From contig JAXHUH010000086.1 of assembly GCA_034211175.1 (NCBI GenBank), forward strand, positions 1-12,110: 12,110 nt of DNA, read 5' to 3'. The notes beneath the pieces were generated by a model. That model saw only the letters and a program-made list of their open reading frames with translations, searched no databases and was not told where the DNA came from. This stretch comes from JAXHUH01 sp034211175. Lineage in GTDB: Bacteria; Actinomycetota; Acidimicrobiia; Acidimicrobiales; CAIXPF01. The position numbers and the translations under genes are program-made. Shown here piece after piece: positions 6,602 to 12,110 of the stretch (positions are counted from its first letter, which is position 1; every line of letters begins with the position of its first letter).

Positions 6602-6633
6602 ACCGGTCCACCGAACCGGGATGCCCAACCGGT
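6602..6633. promoter_or_regulatory. Paired ACCGGT palindromes, candidate TetR operator
   Basis: Two copies of the palindrome ACCGGT (6602-6607 and 6628-6633), each preceded by A, stand 26 bases apart in the divergent region. They are nested within a larger inverted repeat, CCGACCGG at 6590-6597 against CCGGTCGG at 6629-6636. TetR proteins bind symmetrical sites in such spacers, so this is a reasonable operator candidate. In 70% G+C DNA such words also arise by chance. Confidence 0.3.
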
Positions 6634-6648
6634 CGGGCCGTGTCGCCC

Positions 6649-6677
6649 TTGACAAGCGTACCAAAGCGTTCGATTAT
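6649..6677 (+). promoter_or_regulatory. Sigma70-like promoter for the membrane protein/DUF1772 pair
   Basis: A perfect TTGACA (6649-6654) is followed after 17 bases by GATTAT (6672-6677), which matches four of the six -10 consensus bases. Local A/T content is raised from 6650 to 6715, unusual for this DNA. Transcription would start near 6684, leaving a leader of about 55 bases with the ribosome site GAGGGAG at 6726-6732. Confidence 0.6.
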
Positions 6678-6739
6678 GCTCCACACATAACCGAACCGCT
6701 GCGTACGTTTCTTCGGACGACGATCGAGGGAGACCCGTG

Positions 6740-7153
6740 ATGACCGCGACCACCGACCCGACCACCCTCCCGACCAACGACACGACCGCCACCGAGCGAC
6801 ACACAGAGCCGATGGCGACACTCACCGGCGGGCTCTCGGTGCTGGTCCTCCTGAACCTGGTGCAGGTGCTCGCCGCGTTCTCCGGGACCGAGCCCCACCC
6901 GCCCACCGAGGTCGTGCCGCTCACGGCGGCCATCGCCGCGCTCGGCGTCGCGGCGTTCCCGTTGGTCCGCGCCGCGCAGCGGGCCGGGCTCGGGCTCGCC
7001 GTCGGCTGCGCCGGCCTGTCGACGATCGGCATGGGCCCGCACAAGCTGCTGCTCGAGGACGGAGCCACGATCGCCCCGGTGGCGCTCGTCGGCTTCGGCG
7101 CCGCCGTCGCGGTCATCGTCACCGCCGTGCGTGAGCTGCGGGCCGGGCGATGA
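6740..7153 (+). CDS. Small membrane protein of unknown function
   Basis: A 137-residue protein with a Thr-rich hydrophilic N-terminus (about 30 residues) and four hydrophobic segments, at roughly residues 30-48, 60-80, 85-100 and 110-131 (for example Gly-Gly-Leu-Ser-Val-Leu-Val-Leu-Leu). I do not recognise a family. ATG 6740 is preferred because GAGGGAG at 6726-6732 is seven bases upstream; the adjacent GTG at 6737 is in frame and would add one residue. It is the first gene behind the TTGACA promoter and overlaps the next gene by ATGA (7150-7153), so it is probably made together with the DUF1772 protein and may form a membrane complex with it. Confidence 0.8.
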   Translation: MTATTDPTTLPTNDTTATERHTEPMATLTGGLSVLVLLNLVQVLAAFSGTEPHPPTEVVPLTAAIAALGVAAFPLVRAAQRAGLGLAVGCAGLSTIGMGPHKLLLEDGATIAPVALVGFGAAVAVIVTAVRELRAGR

Positions 7154-7686
7154 GGGCCGAGCGCACGGCCCTTGCGCTGGCGACCGTGCTCGCCGGCCTG
7201 TCCGCCGGGTTCTTCTTCACCTACCAGGCATCGGTGGTCCGCGCGCTGGCCACGTTGGACGACCAGACCTACGTCACCACGTTCCAGGCGATCAACGAGA
7301 CCGTGGGGAACCCGGCGTTCGCCGTCGTCTTCTTCGGCACCCCGCCCGCCACCGCGGCCGCGCTCCTGCTCCACCGTGGCGACCACCGGCGACGTGTGCT
7401 CCTCGGCGCGGGCCTCGCGCTCGTCGTCTCGGTCGTGGCCATCACGGCGCTGGTCAACGTGCCGTTGAACGACGACCTCGCGACCGTCGAAGCGACGGTC
7501 GCGGCCGACGCCACCACCGCGCGTGCCGAGTTCGAGGACCCGTGGAACCGGGCCAACCTCGCCCGCGCCGTGGCATCGATCGCCGGCGCGGCGTGCCTCG
7601 TCGGCGCCTGCGTCGTCAACGCGGCGCCCCGGTCCCGTCCCACCGGGGACACGCGGCGACGCGAGCCGGTCGCGGTGACCGTGTGA
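7150..7686 (+). CDS. DUF1772 (anthrone oxygenase-like) membrane protein
   Basis: A 178-residue protein with the DUF1772 hallmarks: Gly-Phe-Phe-Phe-Thr-Tyr-Gln-Ala-Ser-Val (20-29) in the first helix, Phe-Gln-Ala-Ile-Asn (45-49), Gly-Asn-Pro-Ala-Phe (53-57), Asn-Val-Pro-Leu-Asn-Asp (103-108) and Trp-Asn-Arg-Ala-Asn-Leu-Ala-Arg (132-139). About four membrane helices are expected. Some fungal and bacterial members act as cofactor-free oxygenases on anthrones, but most bacterial ones are uncharacterised, so a substrate should not be assumed. It starts at ATG 7150 inside the previous gene's stop. Pairing with a divergent TetR regulator suggests induction by a small hydrophobic compound. The last 20 residues are polar and Arg-rich. 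A strong hairpin follows at 7808. Confidence 0.85.
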   Translation: MRAERTALALATVLAGLSAGFFFTYQASVVRALATLDDQTYVTTFQAINETVGNPAFAVVFFGTPPATAAALLLHRGDHRRRVLLGAGLALVVSVVAITALVNVPLNDDLATVEATVAADATTARAEFEDPWNRANLARAVASIAGAACLVGACVVNAAPRSRPTGDTRRREPVAVTV

Positions 7687-7974
7687 CACCGCGGTGTGAC
7701 CACTGTCGTTCGAACCACGATGGTCGACGGGCCGTATCCCTCCCCGAGCAACGAGGCACACAGCACCGACCGAGGAGGGGCACCACGACGAGGTTTCGCC
7801 ACGGTACGGACCACCCCCGGCCCCCTCCCCAGGCCGGGGGTGGTTCGCGTTCCGCCCCGAGTGGCAGGGATCCCGCTCCCCGTGGTCGCTCCCGTTAACG
7901 TGTGGCGCCCGTCCGGGTGAGGACGCCCGTGCATCCGGCCACGAACGTGCGGTGAACGGACGGCCCCAGCCCCG
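7687..7974. other. Intergenic stretch with hairpin and possible promoter
   Basis: No convincing gene lies here: the open frames overlap the hairpin and lack coding bias. Apart from the hairpin at 7808-7846, GAGGAGGGGC at about 7773-7782 looks like a ribosome site but no ATG or GTG follows at a usable distance. TAACGT at 7896-7901 fits a TANNNT -10 box that could start transcription near 7908, about 110 bases before the ATP-grasp gene. Confidence 0.4.
7808..7846 (+). terminator. Strong hairpin terminator after the DUF1772 gene
   Basis: ACCACCCCCGGCC (7810-7822) pairs perfectly with GGCCGGGGGTGGT (7832-7844) around a 9-base loop, and one G-T plus a G-C pair extend the stem to 7808/7846. Such a 13-15 bp GC stem is far from chance. 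It lacks a T-tract, as many actinobacterial terminators do. It lies 120 bases after the DUF1772 stop and may act in both directions; an attenuator role for the ATP-grasp gene is a less likely alternative. Confidence 0.65.
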
Positions 7975-8030
7975 ATGACCGAACCAGGATGATCGAGCCA
8001 GGATGACCGAGCCAGCATGACCGAACCGGG
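7975..8030 (+). repeat. Four tandem 14-bp repeats creating three overlapping minigenes before the ATP-grasp start
   Basis: Four direct copies of 14 bp follow without gaps: ATGACCGAACCAGG, ATGATCGAGCCAGG, ATGACCGAGCCAGC and ATGACCGAACCGGG, starting at 7975, 7989, 8003 and 8017. The last holds the ATP-grasp start. Because 14 is not a multiple of three, each earlier ATG opens a five-codon reading frame (7975-7992, 7989-8006, 8003-8020) encoding Met-Thr/Ile-Glu-Pro-Gly/Ala. Its TGA overlaps the next ATG as ATGA. Ribosomes starting early could therefore pass down the chain by re-initiation. The repeat itself is certain; an effect on expression is inference. Confidence 0.85.
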
Positions 8031-8904
8031 CGGCCACGCCGCGCCCATCGCCCTCGTCACCGCAGTGAGCGCACGGTCGCTCGACGTCGATCTCCCACCA
8101 CTCGTCGAGGCGCTCGACGAGCTCGGGATCGAGGGCGAACCGGTGGCGTGGGACGACCCGGCCGTCGACTGGGACCGCTTCCGCCTGGCCGTCATCCGAT
8201 CCACGTGGGACTACGCCCGGGACCCGGCCGGGTTCCTCGCCTGGTTGACCGACGCGGCCGACGCGACTGAGGTGCTCAACCCGCCGGCCATGGTGCGCTG
8301 GAACCTCGACAAGCGCTACCTGGCGGAGCTCGCCACCGACGGTGTCGCCGCCGTGCCCACGGTGTTCGTCGACGACCGTGCCCAACTCACGTTCCCCCCG
8401 GTCGACTTCGTCGTGAAGCCCGCGATCTCGGCCGGCTCGATCGACTCCGCCCGCTACACCCCGTCCGAGGAGGCGGCGGCGACCGCCCATGCCGAGCGCC
8501 TGCTCGCCCAGCAGCGGGTCGTGATGGTCCAGCCCTACGTGACCGGCATCGACGAGGGCGGGGAGACCGACCTCGTCTACGTGGACGGCACGTTCTCCCA
8601 CGCGCTGCGCAAGGACGCCATCCTCGGCTCGGAGCCGGTGATCGTCGACGGGCTCTACGCCGCGGAGACGATCACGGTGGTCGAGCCGTCGGCCGCCCAG
8701 CGGGCACTGGCCGACGCCACCGTTGCCGCCGTCACCGAGCGGTTCACCACACCGCTCTACGCGCGGGTCGACCTCGTCCCCGGCGGTGACGGGTCACCGC
8801 TGGTCATGGAGATCGAGCTCATCGAACCGTCGCTGTTCCACCAGCAGGCGCCGGGGTCGGCAACGACGCTCGCCGAGGCGATCGCCGCCCGCGCAGCCGG
8901 CTGA
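8017..8904 (+). CDS. ATP-grasp family enzyme (RimK/DcsG-like)
   Basis: A 295-residue cytosolic protein of the ATP-grasp fold, which joins a carboxylate to an amine or similar group via an acyl-phosphate. Visible landmarks are Arg-Ser-Thr-Trp-Asp-Tyr (61-66), Trp-Asn-Leu-Asp-Lys-Arg-Tyr-Leu (95-102), the ATP-binding strand Val-Val-Lys-Pro-Ala-Ile-Ser-Ala-Gly-Ser (132-141), Gln-Pro-Tyr-Val with Gly-Glu-Thr-Asp-Leu-Val-Tyr (172-188), Ala-Arg-Val-Asp-Leu-Val (249-254), and the metal-binding end Met-Glu-Ile-Glu-Leu-Ile-Glu-Pro-Ser-Leu-Phe (264-274). This layout resembles the group containing the D-cycloserine cyclo-ligase DcsG, but none of the other cycloserine genes are present, so that product is not implied. 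The start is the last copy of the 14-bp repeat; earlier in-register ATGs hit stops. Length is normal for the group, and it appears monocistronic or first of a unit. Confidence 0.85.
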   Translation: MTEPGGHAAPIALVTAVSARSLDVDLPPLVEALDELGIEGEPVAWDDPAVDWDRFRLAVIRSTWDYARDPAGFLAWLTDAADATEVLNPPAMVRWNLDKRYLAELATDGVAAVPTVFVDDRAQLTFPPVDFVVKPAISAGSIDSARYTPSEEAAATAHAERLLAQQRVVMVQPYVTGIDEGGETDLVYVDGTFSHALRKDAILGSEPVIVDGLYAAETITVVEPSAAQRALADATVAAVTERFTTPLYARVDLVPGGDGSPLVMEIELIEPSLFHQQAPGSATTLAEAIAARAAG

Positions 8905-8961
8905 GCCCGCTCGATGGGACCGCGGGCGAAACCGACCAGAGGGCGAACCCCGACGGCCGCG

Positions 8962-8967
8962 TAGGGT
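8962..8967 (+). promoter_or_regulatory. Leaderless-type -10 box (TAGGGT) upstream of the DUF2207 gene
   Basis: The same TAGGGT as at 3042 stands with its last T six bases before a GTG at 8973. The expected transcription start is at or very near that GTG, giving either a leaderless small ORF or a roughly 120-base leader for the DUF2207 gene. Confidence 0.45.
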
Positions 8968-8972
8968 CGGTC

Positions 8973-9095
8973 GTGGAAGGGCACAGGTCGCACACCGGAC
9001 ACCAGAGCCCGGGCCAGGCGACCGGCGCGACCGCGAGGCGGGCCATCAAGGCCGACCGACGGACGGAACGGAACGGAGCGACGCGGCCGTGGTGA
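8973..9095 (+). CDS. Possible leaderless 40-codon ORF coupled to the DUF2207 gene
   Basis: GTG 8973, six bases after a TAGGGT box, opens a frame of 40 codons ending in TGA at 9093-9095. That stop shares one base with the DUF2207 ATG (TGATG at 9093-9097), the classic re-initiation overlap. Third positions are about 87% G/C, similar to real genes here but not decisive in such DNA. The peptide (Val-Glu-Gly-His-Arg-Ser-His-Thr at its start, Arg-Pro-Trp at its end) is basic and has no membrane segment or known motif. Positional evidence suggests a leader peptide; chance cannot be excluded. Confidence 0.35.
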   Translation: MEGHRSHTGHQSPGQATGATARRAIKADRRTERNGATRPW

Positions 9096-10678
9096 TGAGC
9101 CTGGAGCAGGTGACGGCGCAGCTGGCGCTGGTCGGCGTGGGAGGCGCAGCAGTGCTGGGCTCGTTCCTGGCGCTGCTCATCGGTGGGTTCGCCAACCGGC
9201 CCCGACGGGGCCGGGAGCGCGGGGCGACACCGGACCTGCGGACCGAGCCCCCGGCCGTCGCCGCGTTCGTCGCCGAGGGCTACGACGTCGGTGACCACGC
9301 GGTCCCGGCGACGCTGATCGACCTGGCCGCCCGACGCCACGTGGACATCGACGACGTGGGCGACGGGCACGTGCTGGTGCACCTGCGAGCGGCCGACGAC
9401 GGTGCGGCCCTCGCACCGTTCGAGCGCAGGGTCCTCGACCACGTCCGGCGACTCGCGGTCGGCGGCGTCGTGCCGGCGAAGGCGATGACCACCGGTCCGG
9501 CCGACGCGTCGAGGCGGTGGTGGAAGGTGTTCCGACGCGAGGTCGTGGCGGACGCGGCGGCGCGCGGCCTGTGCCGGCCGAGGTGGGAGACGTCCACGCT
9601 GGTCGAGCTCGGGGCCGGCGTCGTCGTCGGCCTCGCCTGCGCCCTCGGTGTCAACGCTCTCGACGCCAACGAGACGGTGGACAACGCGGCGGAGCTGCTG
9701 GCCTTCATGGTCGCCGGCGCCGCCATCGCGCTCGGCGTCGTGCTGGAACGACTCCATCGCGACGACCCCCAGCGGGAGACACCGGCAGGCATGGAGGCAG
9801 ACGCCCACTGGTCGGGCGTCCGGCGTTGGCTCGCCGAGGTCGGCGACTTCCGGGCGCTGCCCGCGTCAGCGGTGCGCGTGCGGGACCGGTACCTGGCCTA
9901 CGCCTGCGCGTTCGAGCTCGCCCCGGTCGCCGCCGGCCAGCTCCCGCTCGGCGCCGAGGACGACCGCCACGCGTGGAGCCACGAAGGCGGCCGGTGGCGC
10001 TCGGTCCGGGTCCGGTACCCGGTGCAGCGTCCCGGATGGGGGGCTGCACCTTGGCGGGTGCTGGCGATCGGCGCCGTTGCGGCCGTCGTGCTCCTGCTGG
10101 TCGGGCGTGCGCTCGGCCCGCTCGTCGGGGCCGCCGGCGACGCCATCGGCGACTCGGGGATCGGCTCGGCGCTCGCGTTGGTGGTCGTGGTGATGTTCTC
10201 GGTCGTGCTCGTGGTGGCCGGCGCCCTCGGCTGGGCGGTCGTCCGGGCGGTCGGCGATCTCGCCGGGGGGACCACGACGGTCGAAGGTGTGGTCGTCCGC
10301 CGCCGGCGCCGTTCCCGGGGCAAGGACGAGCACCGGTACTTCGTGGCGGTCGACGACGGATCGGCCGAGCGTGTCGACGCGTGGCTCGTCTCCTCCACGC
10401 TCTACGGGCGGGTCGCGCAGGGCGACCGGGTTCGGGCCACGGTCCATCCCCGGCTGGGCCACGTCACCGAGCTCCGAGTGGTCGCCTCGGCGCCGGCCCG
10501 CGTACCCGGCGAGCACCGGTCTGGAGCCGGCGCGGCCGCACCCGTGTCCGGCATCGGGGCGGCGTTGGTCGAACGGCTCGAGCGGCGGCTCCCGCCGCCC
10601 CCGACCTCGGGCCCCGACCCCAACCAGGAGCTCCGAGCCATGCTCACCCGCCTCCGCGAGCCCTCCACCGACCGCTGA
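9095..10678 (+). CDS. DUF2207-family membrane protein
   Basis: A 527-residue membrane protein. An N-terminal helix (about 6-31) is followed by a cytoplasmic domain with Glu-Pro-Pro-Ala-Val-Ala-Ala-Phe and Ala-Thr-Leu-Ile-Asp-Leu-Ala-Ala-Arg-Arg-His-Val-Asp-Ile, the DUF2207 pattern of a small winged-helix-like unit. A helix pair (bases about 9598-9750), the Trp-Leu-Ala-Glu-Val...Tyr-Leu-Ala-Tyr-Ala segment (9829-9903) and a second helix pair (10057-10260) complete the family layout. The C-terminal ~130 residues form a soluble beta-rich region of unknown role. Members usually have a longer extracellular N-terminal domain, which is missing here. ATG 9095 is preferred because of the TGATG overlap with the small ORF. 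GTG 9089 is a real alternative, ten bases after GGAG at 9075-9078. Family function is unknown. The long in-frame extension upstream of 9089 is not coding. Confidence 0.8.
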   Translation: MSLEQVTAQLALVGVGGAAVLGSFLALLIGGFANRPRRGRERGATPDLRTEPPAVAAFVAEGYDVGDHAVPATLIDLAARRHVDIDDVGDGHVLVHLRAADDGAALAPFERRVLDHVRRLAVGGVVPAKAMTTGPADASRRWWKVFRREVVADAAARGLCRPRWETSTLVELGAGVVVGLACALGVNALDANETVDNAAELLAFMVAGAAIALGVVLERLHRDDPQRETPAGMEADAHWSGVRRWLAEVGDFRALPASAVRVRDRYLAYACAFELAPVAAGQLPLGAEDDRHAWSHEGGRWRSVRVRYPVQRPGWGAAPWRVLAIGAVAAVVLLLVGRALGPLVGAAGDAIGDSGIGSALALVVVVMFSVVLVVAGALGWAVVRAVGDLAGGTTTVEGVVVRRRRRSRGKDEHRYFVAVDDGSAERVDAWLVSSTLYGRVAQGDRVRATVHPRLGHVTELRVVASAPARVPGEHRSGAGAAAPVSGIGAALVERLERRLPPPPTSGPDPNQELRAMLTRLREPSTDR

Positions 10679-10830
10679 CCCGCCGCGCAGGAGCTGCTCT
10701 GGCGCGATCCCCCTGGGTCCCGGATCGACCACAAGCGGCCGCTGACGCCCCCATTGACGCCAGCGCCCACGTAGATCAAGCAGCTCAATGCTGCCCCTCC
10801 GGACGACACCAGCCCCTGAGCCGCTGAATG

Positions 10831-10884
10831 TCGCTCGTCCGGCGCAGCCGGCGAGCGAGATTCGGCCGAGCTGAACGCAGCTCG
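10831..10884. repeat. Two adjacent hairpins in the DUF2207/small membrane protein spacer
   Basis: Between the convergent genes, TCGCTCG-T-CCGGC pairs with GCCGG-CGAGCGA (10831-10858) with one bulged T and a 3-base loop. Directly after it CGAGCTG (10867-10873) pairs with CAGCTCG (10878-10884) around AACG. The word GCGAGCGA recurs at about 10908. As the spacer separates two convergent genes, a two-way terminator is likely; a dispersed palindromic repeat is an alternative. The rest of 10679-10927 holds no gene I can support. Confidence 0.5.
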
Positions 10885-10927
10885 ACCGGAGGGCGCCAGC
10901 CCGACGGCGAGCGAGGCTCAGCCAGGG

Positions 10928-11146
10928 TCAGCCGACAAGCAGCGTCGTACCGGCCCAGATGGCGCCCACGAGGCCGACCACGATCATCACGACGCTGCGC
11001 CCGACCGGCGCGCGCTCGAGGTCACCGTCGCGCGAGCGCTGCGGCGGGCGTACGAGGGCGAGACCGTGGCCGACGGCCATCGCCCCGCCGATGGCGAGCA
11101 CGAGCCACGCCAGGAGATCCGCACCACCGAGGAACGCAGAGTCCAT
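10928..11146 (-). CDS. Small two-helix membrane protein
   Basis: A 72-residue protein with two clear hydrophobic helices, about residues 8-32 (Gly-Ala-Asp-Leu-Leu-Ala-Trp-Leu-Val-Leu) and 50-71 (Ser-Val-Val-Met-Ile-Val-Val-Gly-Leu-Val-Gly), joined by a charged loop with Arg-Pro-Pro-Gln-Arg-Ser-Arg-Asp-Gly-Asp. The hydrophobic pattern and a stop directly after the second helix favour a real gene, although the frame is short. No ribosome site stands out before ATG 11146. I do not recognise a family. It converges on the DUF2207 gene across a hairpin-bearing spacer. Confidence 0.6.
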   Translation of the reverse strand: MDSAFLGGADLLAWLVLAIGGAMAVGHGLALVRPPQRSRDGDLERAPVGRSVVMIVVGLVGAIWAGTTLLVG

Positions 11147-11415
11147 CGCGTCCCAGTCTCGCGGACGACGCCGCCCCGCGGCACGGCGGGCCCGGGAGGC
11201 CGCGTCGGAGGCCGCGAGTCCCGACGCGGCGCCGCGGCGGCAGGTCGATCGGATTCTCTCGTCCGATCACTAATGAACCACGTGGTGCATCCGATGGGAT
11301 GGGGCCGGCGGGGTTCCCGCCACCGCCGGTCGACGGGACAACTCGGGAGTCCGCCACTCCCGGCCGGTGCGTGCGTTCTCTCCCGCTCCACCGGCCACAG
11401 GAGACCCGCCGAGGT

Positions 11416-11457
11416 CGATGCGGCGAGCCACACCGCCACCTTTGGCTCGCCGCATCG
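11416..11457. repeat. Perfect 15-bp inverted repeat
   Basis: CGATGCGGCGAGCCA (11416-11430) is exactly complementary to TGGCTCGCCGCATCG (11443-11457), with a 12-base loop. This is the longest perfect stem I found in the window. No T-tract follows on either strand. It may be a terminator or attenuator. An in-frame ATG (11418) lies inside the left arm, so the hairpin could also mask a start site. Confidence 0.7.
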
Positions 11458-11491
11458 GCGCGTCCGGGCGGGAACGCAGCCGGCCGGTCAC

Positions 11492-11522
11492 GGCGGCCCG
11501 GGAGCATCCCGGCCGGGCCGCC
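11492..11522. repeat. 10-bp hairpin ending at the right junction
   Basis: GGCGGCCCGG (11492-11501) pairs perfectly with CCGGGCCGCC (11513-11522). The right arm ends exactly where the composition begins to change. Strong hairpins at a join are typical places for template switching or assembly breaks, so this may mark how the junction formed. Confidence 0.55.
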
Positions 11523-11540
11523 TCAAGAACAGGAGATGAC
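11523..11540. other. Right compositional junction
   Basis: Within about 15 bases G+C drops from above 70% to about 45%, and the sequence becomes a well-conserved part of a helicase gene without its start. No attachment site, direct repeat shared with the left junction, or mobile gene is visible. As at the left edge, a join between unrelated DNAs is the simplest reading. Confidence 0.7.
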
Positions 11541-12110
11541 AAAAAGAAGGTTATTATTGTGGAAGGCGGTCCGGGTACCGGGAAGTCGGTTATTGCTGTA
11601 AATTTGCTGGTAAAACTGATTGCCAACGGTCATGTCGCCAGTTATGTCACCAAGAACTCCGCCCCGCGACAGGTGTATACTTCCTATCTCACAGGCAGTA
11701 TGAGAAGATCGAGCGTTGAGAACTTGTTCCGAAGCTCGGGACAGTTTATTGGTGCTGATTCCAACGATTTTGATGCGTTGATCGTGGACGAAGCACATCG
11801 CTTGAAGGAAAAATCGGGCCTTTACAGCAATCAAGGAGATAACCAGATTAAGGAGATCATTAATGCCTCCAATGTTTCGGTTTTCTTTATTGATGAAGAC
11901 CAGCGCATTCATATCAAGGATATTGGACGGAAAGAAGAGATCAGAAAATGGGCTGAAAAGTTTGACGCTGAAGTTATTGAAACGGAGCTTTCCTCACAGT
12001 TCCGATGCAACGGATCCGACGGATACCTCGCCTGGGTCGATCACACCCTGCAGATTAGAGATACGGCCAATACGGATCTTTCGGATATCGATTATGATTT
12101 CCAAGTGTTT
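11535..12110 (+). CDS. DUF2075-type (Schlafen group 3-like) DNA/RNA helicase, internal fragment
   Basis: 192 residues of an open frame running off the window. Walker A is Gly-Gly-Pro-Gly-Thr-Gly-Lys-Ser (residues 11-18 of the fragment) and Walker B is Leu-Ile-Val-Asp-Glu-Ala-His-Arg (82-89). Phe-Phe-Ile-Asp-Glu-Asp-Gln-Arg-Ile and Leu-Ser-Ser-Gln-Phe-Arg-Cys-Asn-Gly-Ser-Asp-Gly match later DUF2075 helicase motifs. Family members usually carry about 200 or more residues before Walker A, sometimes a GIY-YIG nuclease domain; none of that is here. The frame happens to stay open leftward through the GC-rich DNA to an ATG at 11418, but that prefix is unlike any helicase and is not counted. Codon use is balanced at the third position, unlike the core genes. 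Such proteins are often carried in defence or mobile regions, but context is lost. Confidence 0.85.

Larger units (their letters stand above)
11147..11522. other. Hairpin-rich GC-rich stretch with no supported gene
   Basis: About 375 bases upstream of the small membrane protein hold several symmetrical elements: GATCGGA/TCCGATC (11247-11268), the 10-bp palindrome ACCACGTGGT (11277-11286), a 15-bp inverted repeat (11416-11457) and a 10-bp hairpin touching the right junction (11492-11522). Open frames are present but show no recognisable protein. The structure suggests an untranslated leader of a gene that lay to the right and is lost at the junction. Confidence 0.45.

Noticed and set aside
7696..7920. 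74-codon plus-strand frame after the DUF1772 gene
   Set aside because: It runs straight through the strong hairpin, has no ribosome site and encodes a Pro/Arg/Thr-rich string without a family.
6556..8601. 681-codon minus-strand open frame opposite the membrane protein, DUF1772 and ATP-grasp genes
   Set aside because: Low-complexity shadow that also runs through the 7808-7846 hairpin and the 14-bp repeat; the plus-strand genes have clear motifs.
8017..8904. Assignment as the D-cycloserine enzyme dcsG
   Set aside because: Motif layout is similar, but no other cycloserine pathway gene is present and the family is broad, so no symbol is given.
8723..9088. Upstream in-frame extension of the DUF2207 gene overlapping the ATP-grasp gene
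   Set aside because: The extension is a Ser/Arg/Pro-rich shadow of the ATP-grasp end; the true start lies at 9089 or 9095, before the first membrane helix.
11393..11410. Cobalamin riboswitch suggested by a B12-box-like sequence
   Set aside because: Only the 3' box is similar; I could not find the GGGAA...GGTG...TCC core or the conserved CCGC-ACTGT segment in the right order, so I do not call it as a feature.
1..12110. Genomic island or prophage with the core as cargo
   Set aside because: No integrase, transposase, tRNA edge, or matching repeats at the two junctions; core genes look like ordinary chromosomal genes of an actinobacterium, so a chimera is the simpler explanation.

Overview
The window is a composite. 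About 11.4 kb of very GC-rich DNA (roughly positions 125 to 11525) is flanked by two short, moderate-GC pieces that read as different DNA. The core looks like an actinobacterium, possibly of the Acidimicrobiia type. The reasons are the strong third-position G/C preference, GTG starts, TANNNT -10 boxes placed about 6 to 9 bases before start codons (leaderless-type promoters), and families such as EamA/MarR pairs, DUF1772 and DUF2207. The class is inferred from style and not proven.

Left edge (1 to about 122): the C-terminal end of a PEP-CTERM exported protein, cut off just after the basic tail begins. Right edge (about 11535 to 12110): a P-loop/DEAH segment of a DUF2075-type (Schlafen group 3-like) helicase/ATPase, with its N-terminus missing and its C-terminus beyond the window. 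Neither PEP-CTERM signals nor this base composition fit the core. Each fragment ends abruptly inside a gene, so assembly or library chimerism is the simplest explanation.

Core, left to right: a secreted protein of unknown function (300-1199, +). Next come an EamA-type permease (1040-2020, -) and a MarR-type regulator (about 2019-2510, +), divergent and abutting. Both lack the 5' ends their families normally have, which points to a deletion or join at about 2020. A small VOC/glyoxalase-like protein follows (2589-2951, +). A two-gene unit (3054-4468, +) begins at a leaderless-type promoter and joins a nucleotidyltransferase-like protein to a stand-alone GyrA/ParC-like core that keeps the Arg-Tyr active-site pair; I consider it the most interesting part of the window. 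On the minus strand are an MFS exporter (5752-4490) and a TetR/AcrR regulator (6546-5881). The TetR gene is divergent from a small membrane protein and a DUF1772 (anthrone-oxygenase-like) protein (6740-7686, +) that overlap by ATGA and lie behind a good sigma70-like promoter. A strong hairpin at 7808-7846 closes this unit.

The right half holds an ATP-grasp enzyme (8017-8904, +) whose start codon is the last copy of a fourfold 14-bp tandem repeat that creates three overlapping minigenes. A possible leaderless 40-codon ORF (8973-9095) then ends in TGATG, overlapping the start of a DUF2207 membrane protein (9095-10678, +). A palindromic intergenic stretch, a 72-residue two-helix membrane protein (11146-10928, -) and about 375 bp of hairpin-rich DNA lead to the right junction. 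I saw no rRNA, tRNA, CRISPR array, transposase or phage gene.
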